DNA of 64,000 bases from Taxillus chinensis (Eukaryota > Streptophyta > Magnoliopsida > Santalales > Loranthaceae). A model generated the notes under the pieces. The model made no database searches, was not told the DNA's origin, and worked only from the letters and a program-made list of their open reading frames with translations. The DNA lies in assembly GCA_023512835.1 (NCBI GenBank), contig CM042090.1:11563343-11627342 (forward strand), read 5' to 3'. The position numbers and the translations under genes are program-made. Shown here piece by piece: positions 61,442 to 64,000 of this stretch (its first letter is position 1; every line of letters begins with the position of its first letter).

Positions 61442-61839
61442 CTCTAGATATTTATTCAGTTTTCCATGTGACCCATTAAACAGTATAATAATACAAAAAT
61501 GCCCTCAAATATTTACGACAGTTCTCTCTTATAGTTTTGGTCAAGCAAGCTCATGTTCATTATCCTCCTTTCGATAATAAAAGTAAGTAGTCTTTTCCTA
61601 TTATTTGTTGGTATGTTTGGGGCCCTGCCCATGTTTCATCTATTTTGGGTCATTGTTCGTTTGTAATCTCTATTGATTATTACACTATTATAGTAGAAAA
61701 GTGATGTTTTTCGGTGTTTCCAACGATCTGTGACCTTGGTTTAAACCCAATTTGATTGCAAGATCCATAGTCTTCATATTGACAATGGGAGCTCAATTTG
61801 ATTTTCAAAAGTTTTATTGAGTGCCAATGGTATTTTTAT

Positions 61840-63800
61840 TAAACCAACTCAAAACACTAACACATGCAAGAGCCATCACATTGATCGACTTTCTTAATGT
61901 AGAAACCACTATTACATTAGAATTTAAATTATCTTTAATATAATTTTTATCAAGTTTAATATACTTAATTTGATAATGCTATATTGAATTATTAATTTTC
62001 CAATAACAATTGCATTATCACAAAATATATATATAGTCATAACCAAATTCTCATAGGAGAATACAGAACCAAGTAAGTTTTATAGTAGCAAAATGAAGTG
62101 CATGATAATTGATTTTTGTACTCTATAAAGAAATTATATTCTATTTCTTACTTTTCCAAGTCATTAAATTATCACTCATAAATGACATACCTGAAAGTAG
62201 ACTTTTTGTCCGATTTGGATCCAGCAAAATCAAAACTAGAATATCCTATAATATTTAAGTGTTAATACTTAGATAATATAATTTTTAACATGGAGAGAAC
62301 TTCAGATAGTCTAAAATACAGTCAACAACACTCATATGCTAATTACTCAAATTATGCATATATTGACTCACAACAATAATTTCATATGAAATGTCAAATA
62401 GATCAATTTTCCCATTAATCTATGATATATCTCTTTGTTCGTTGAAACTTGATCAAAATAGATAACTAGACTATGGTTTACCTCGATAGAAGTATCTGCA
62501 AATTTGCAGACCAAGTTACCAGTTTTGGCTATAAAATCTAAGACATACTTCCGTTGAAAGAGAAAAATTCATTACATGTATCGGAATACTTTAATCACTA
62601 GGAAGCATTTCAGAGCCTCCAAATCCTTAATCTTAAACTCCTTCAAATAACACGGTGTTTTTCTATCTCACTTATGTTATTACATATAACAATCATGCCA
62701 TCAATATAACTAATAAAAAAAGTAATATCATCATCATCTCTTCCACAAAAGAGCGTGTGACTAGCCAAAGCCTGCTTGAAATCATATGTATACAGTGAGT
62801 CGCTCAATTGTTCAAATCAAGCTCTTGGTGACTATTTAAAACCATATAATATCTTTTTCAACTTGCAAACCTTTGCTTCTTTTGGTGTAAAACATGGAGA
62901 ACAATTAATATGAACTTCTTCCATCAAATCACTAAAAAGAAAAACATTTTTCACATCAAACTACATTAGCTGTGAGAAAACATATAACTTTAACGGCACT
63001 CATTTTGGCCATAGGAGCAAAGATTTCTTTATAGTAGATCACATATGTCCGAGTGTAACCTTTGACAACAAATCTGGTCATATATCTTTCAAACATCTCA
63101 TCTAACTTGTATTTTATTATAAACACACATTTACATCTCATTATCTTCTTATCCAAGAGTAACTCAACTATCTCCCAAGTAAAATTGTTCCAAAGGGTTT
63201 TCATTTCATCCATCATAGCAAAATGTCATTTAAGATCTCCAAAAGCTTCTTGAAAATAACTAAAAATAAACATACAAAACAACTGAAGAACAAAAATTAA
63301 GTAAGACTTAGATAGGAGATGATAACTAATGAAGTCAAACATAAGATAAACAACATTAGAATATTATTTAAAAAAACCCAATCGATCAGGCATTTTACGG
63401 TCACGAAAAAGATATTTCCATCCCACGGGATTGTCTAAAATTGTAAAGTTAGATAATCCAAAATAACCCACGACAACTAAACGTTTTCTTTTCATCTAAA
63501 TATAGTTGTTCCTCTTCCTTACTATTAAGTTTTCCTAACGTGGAACAAAATATATATCTTCAAAAAGATAGGAAATCTACTCACAAAACTGAATATCCAT
63601 AAACACAATATTTACCTGTAATATGATAAAAATATTTATAGCCCTTTTCAAAATTCAAGTAACCCAAAAACAAATGTTTGAGAGCACTTGAATCCAATCT
63701 ATCTTTATGGAGTTGATATATATAAACGTAAAACACACAAACAAAGACATGTTAAGGGTTAAAAGAATATAGTGAAAACGAGAAAACATCCCCAGAGGAG
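61840..63800 (-). pseudogene. Copia pol remnant at the right edge
   Basis: Minus-strand frames with stops show WNNFTWEIVELLLDKKIMRC, FVVKGYTRTYVIYYKEIFAP, a FDVKNVFLFSDLMEEV block, LYGFK-SPRA and a YIDGM variant of the YVDD site. Blocks at 61890-62100 and 62600-63430 match 36800-37080 and 37480-38240 in order, so it is the same family as the intron 15 element. No LTR is seen. Confidence 0.7.
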
Positions 63801-64000
63801 CACTCACTAAAATCTAAATTTAAGGCCAGTCACACATCAAACACAAAAATTCAATAACTTAAATAAATAAGCAATCTAATGTTATTTTAATAAACTGTCA
63901 TTCGTATTTAATGGATGATATATAGAATCTCAATATAGTTCATCTACATCTTCATCGATAAGTCATTCAACTTTGAATTATTTGTCATACCTACATAATT

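Noticed and set aside
1..64000. CRISPR arrays, operons and bacterial ribosome-binding sites
   Set aside because: The window is plant nuclear DNA with spliced genes. No regular spacer-repeat array was seen.

Overview
The window is nuclear DNA from a flowering plant. It shows GT-AG introns, a thylakoid-targeted PsbO gene, an NPH3/BTB gene, a SHRUBBY-type VPS13 gene, and an intergenic and intronic fraction dominated by plant transposable elements (Ty1/copia, LINE, hAT, Tourist-like MITEs). I cannot name the species from sequence alone.

Layout, left to right: a non-autonomous hAT-type element (63-741); a four-exon NPH3/BTB gene (1231-3724, +); AT-rich intergenic DNA with MITE-like debris; one complete but decayed copia element on the minus strand (6618-11414) with both LTRs and a 5-bp target-site duplication (TSD); a frameshifted coding remnant (12560-12962, -); PSBO (13436-14796, +) behind a G-box/I-box promoter; a six-exon NASP/SIM3-type histone chaperone gene (15150-18965, -) with a minisatellite in intron 1; AT-rich spacer with a second copy of the first hAT-type family (21474-22066) and a Tourist-like MITE (22218-22450); a single-exon gene for a small protein with a Tat-like thylakoid-lumen signal (22625-23083, +); and a 90-aa gene (23503-23775, -).

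From 24752 to the right edge the window is occupied by the 3' half of one very large minus-strand gene, a VPS13S/SHRUBBY orthologue. I could place 27 exons whose phases all match (5,052 coding nt, 1,683 residues to the stop). The 5' half lies beyond the right edge. The gene is inflated by transposons in its introns. Intron 21 (7.7 kb) holds a LINE remnant and a copia remnant that was itself hit by an hAT element. Intron 15 (5.2 kb) holds a copia element whose 5' LTR sits exactly five bases from the splice donor, interrupted by another hAT-type MITE. Intron 7 (9 kb) holds a degenerate copia element with an internal tandem duplication. The intron upstream of the first visible exon holds a short relative of the hAT element plus another copia remnant.

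The host genes are unrelated housekeeping genes: light signalling, photosystem II, histone supply, lipid transfer at membrane contacts, and two small proteins. They do not form a pathway. The most interesting content is structural: repeated colonisation of one gene's introns without loss of splice sites, a CTCGAG-palindrome array, CpG-rich subterminal arrays in the hAT family, and the minisatellite in NASP. I found no clear new multi-gene system.
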